Below are positions 61,761 to 64,000 of a stretch of 64,000 nucleotides of DNA, in pieces (within the stretch, counting starts at the first letter, position 1; each line of letters begins with the position of its first letter). Source of the DNA: Albula goreensis (Eukaryota > Chordata > Actinopteri > Albuliformes > Albulidae); NCBI GenBank assembly GCA_022829145.1, contig CM040741.1, positions 57,036,180-57,100,179 on the forward strand, read 5' to 3'. The position numbers and the translations under genes were made by a program. The notes beneath the pieces were generated by a model. The model did no database searches and was not told where the DNA came from. It worked only from the letters and a program-made list of their open reading frames with translations.

Positions 61761-62639
61761 GATTTTCGTTGTGTGTGTCCTTCAGTGAAGTGTTTTCATT
61801 TCCTCCACGTTATTTGTGACTGGGTTTTTGCTTGGGTTTTATTTGATGGTTTGTGCAACAGACCATAATACACTGTATGCAGCCAACTCCAGAACTATAA
61901 GCACCCTTTGATGAAGGCGCAAAAAAAGGCTGTACAAAATAAACAACTCAAATAATCTATATTTTATACACAAACATATAGGAAAACTATATTCATATGA
62001 ATATACGTGCTATAATCTCACATATTGATTTTAAACACATATTGATTTTGGTTTGTAACATGACTGCCTTGAGGGTGAACATGTCCAGATGAGGATTAAA
62101 ACCTCAAAAAAGGAATAAAACTGTTGTTTCCATTGTCAAGATCATCACCATTGGAAATACTGATGACCAAAATGTAATATTGGTGAAATAAATGGCTGTC
62201 CACAGATATTGCAAGCAACCATTTTTGAACTCATGCACAGCTGTTGCCAACCATGTTGTTCTATATTATTTTGTATGAAAATCGGTCCCACTAAGTTTCA
62301 TTCAGTTGTCTCAGTGAATAAATCCAGCTCACCTCCCCCACCACCCTGAAGCCTGAGTGACATTTCAGCACAGCATTTTGGGCTGTGATTGACATGCTGC
62401 TGGACTCTTCATCAGGCTCTTTGCATTTATCATCCTTCCCAGTAATCTGTAAGACATGATCACCAGCTGGCATGAAAAGAGCTCTGTTATCAGCGGAGTG
62501 GCATCTCTGCTGGGCTGCTCTGAGATGTGCTCTGAGAGGTGCTCTGACCTGCACCGTAACGTTTCACACCATCCTGAGTGAGCATGAGCACTGCTGCTAT
62601 ACAACTGCATCACTGTCCACACCACCACAGCTGCTCCCA

Positions 62640-62747
62640 CACAGCAAAATGTCCAGTGTTCATTTAACACTGACAGTGTACATATGAGTCCAGCTGTTCT
62701 CATATGCACACTGTTAGTGTTAAATTAGCACCAGACATTTTGCTGTG
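62640..62747. mobile_element. MITE-like near-palindrome (49-bp arms)
   Basis: The arms at 62640-62688 and 62699-62747 are reverse complements at 43 of 49 positions around a 10-base loop. They begin CACAGCAAAATGTC and end GACATTTTGCTGTG. No ORF is inside. Short, ORF-free, almost fully palindromic units are typical of foldback MITEs in fish. A second copy was not found in the window and no target-site duplication is obvious, so the superfamily is not assigned. As RNA it would form a long hairpin, so a microRNA-like origin is an alternative. Confidence 0.6.
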
Positions 62748-64000
62748 CAGTAGGCTGACAGGACTCTGTCCTCGCATCTTTGAAAAACTCAAGACATTTT
62801 CCATCACTTGGCTTTGTTTGGTTGCTTTTGATTATTATCTTTTTGTCAAAAAGGTTGTTTTTCTTTTTTCTGCAAAAAAGAACATTACATTTATTCATTA
62901 CCAAGGAAAACCTTATCATAACAGAGAGGATATAATATGCTTAACTAAACATGCAGTTCATGAGGGTATTGCATGTGGAAATATTAGTGTTTGTTTTGTG
63001 CATTTATACACAAATCATCCACATTAGTTATTACTTTTACTTTTAGTTAAATTGTGCTAGAATTAAATACTAACAACATGACAACAGACGGCATGAGGCA
63101 GAAAAAAGTCCATGATACTTGGATATTAAAGTTACAGGACAAGCAGGAATTTATCCTCCAGGGGGCATTATTTCAAGAGGTTTGTCAGTGAAGGTAGTTC
63201 ACCAAAAAGACATAAAGTACTGATTAAGGAACAGTGGAGTCAAACAAGACCAGTAGCAGTGAGTTGACAGAAGTCTGTAAAAAAAAGTGTGCAAATCCAA
63301 AAAAATGTTACAGACGTACATACCTTTTTTTTTAGTAGTTTAATTTTGTGTTCCTCTGTTTGGAAATGCAGACAATTGCATTTTGATATTTTATATATTA
63401 TTTATATATTATATTTCTACAATGACTTATCTACGGACTGACTGACACACTGTTTGGAAACAAGTCCTCGTTACATCATTTTATATAAATAGCCTTTTCC
63501 TGATTAGACTGCATGAAAGCTTTAACAGTCTATATCAGGCGTGTGCATAGAATATCCTCATGCCCTGTCACTCATCTTTCATTCATTTTAATGTACACAC
63601 ACCTTGCCATTCATTTATTGCCTAATTAAAGGCAATAAACAAACATGTCATTACAGCAGACTTTAGAGACACTAGTACGAACATGAACATCTGCTGCAGA
63701 AGGTGACATCACCCCCATAGCTAATAACAGAAGTGTATCTCTGTGCCATCCTCATAGTGAGAGCCGCAGTTCAAGACCCACAGCAGGCCTCCACAGCGTA
63801 AACTGGACTGTGTGCTGTGACATTTTACTCAGCCTCCCCCCTGGAGCTTCATGTCTGTCATGTCAGCTACTAGCTAAAAAGGCAGAGTATTGAATGCAGT
63901 ATGCTATCACTAAATTGTCATCAGTGATCTCACAAGTTACTTACTGGAGAACTGTTTAATTATCCTCTGTGCAACTCATTCTTCACTTCCATATTTAGAA

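Larger units (their letters stand above)
52130..64000. other. Apparent gene desert right of the nicalin-like gene
   Basis: No exon with a recognisable protein match, paired splice sites or family motif is seen on either strand over nearly 12 kb. Background is AT-rich. Embedded stretches are less AT-rich, repeat-free and contain homeodomain, POU and similar cores; they read like conserved noncoding elements at about 55590-55760, 56930-57260, 57430-57660, 58620-58870, 60840-61110 and 61370-61760. An octamer ATTTGCAT is at 55423-55430. A pyrimidine-rich stretch lies at about 61220-61320. The landscape suggests long-range regulation of a developmental gene beyond the right edge (inference). Confidence 0.6.

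Overview
The window is vertebrate nuclear DNA, almost certainly from a teleost fish. Its genes are split into many short exons with GT-AG introns, it is AT-rich with microsatellites, and the predicted proteins are close to fish and human families. There are no operons, ribosome binding sites, CRISPR arrays or prokaryotic genes. The lineage cannot be fixed from sequence alone; recognisable copies of the very common cyprinid repeats were not seen.

Three protein genes were rebuilt exon by exon, and reading phase agrees at every junction. (1) dnai1, minus strand, runs from about 16.24 kb down past the left edge. Seventeen coding exons give residues 1 to about 578 of an axonemal outer-arm dynein intermediate chain. 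The last 120 or so residues must lie left of base 1. (2) fam219a, plus strand, has six coding exons from 17018 to 34572 and encodes a complete 185-residue protein. It is divergently arranged with dnai1, as in human 9p13.3. (3) A nicalin-family gene, plus strand, has fifteen coding exons from 41556 to 51916 and encodes 551 residues. It looks like a diverged nicalin paralogue rather than the canonical gene.

Layout: 1-16240 dnai1; about 16240-16830 shared divergent promoter with an RFX X-box on the dnai1 side and an ETS site on the fam219a side; 17018-34572 fam219a, with an 11.3 kb first intron; 34573 to about 40290 its 3' UTR and a spacer; about 40370-52125 the nicalin-like gene with a probable noncoding first exon; 52126-64000 an apparent gene desert. 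The desert and several introns hold compositionally balanced stretches that look like conserved noncoding elements. The desert also holds CTCF-like motifs and one near-palindromic MITE-like hairpin.

The three proteins do not form a pathway. dnai1 serves motile cilia, fam219a has no known biochemical role, and nicalin acts in the ER membrane. I see no convincing new molecular system. The points most worth checking are local: a 42-bp in-frame duplication of the end and donor of a dnai1 exon, the nicalin paralogue and its noncoding surroundings, a G-quadruplex-forming repeat beside a weak donor, a UG repeat before fam219a exon 2, and the hairpin element.
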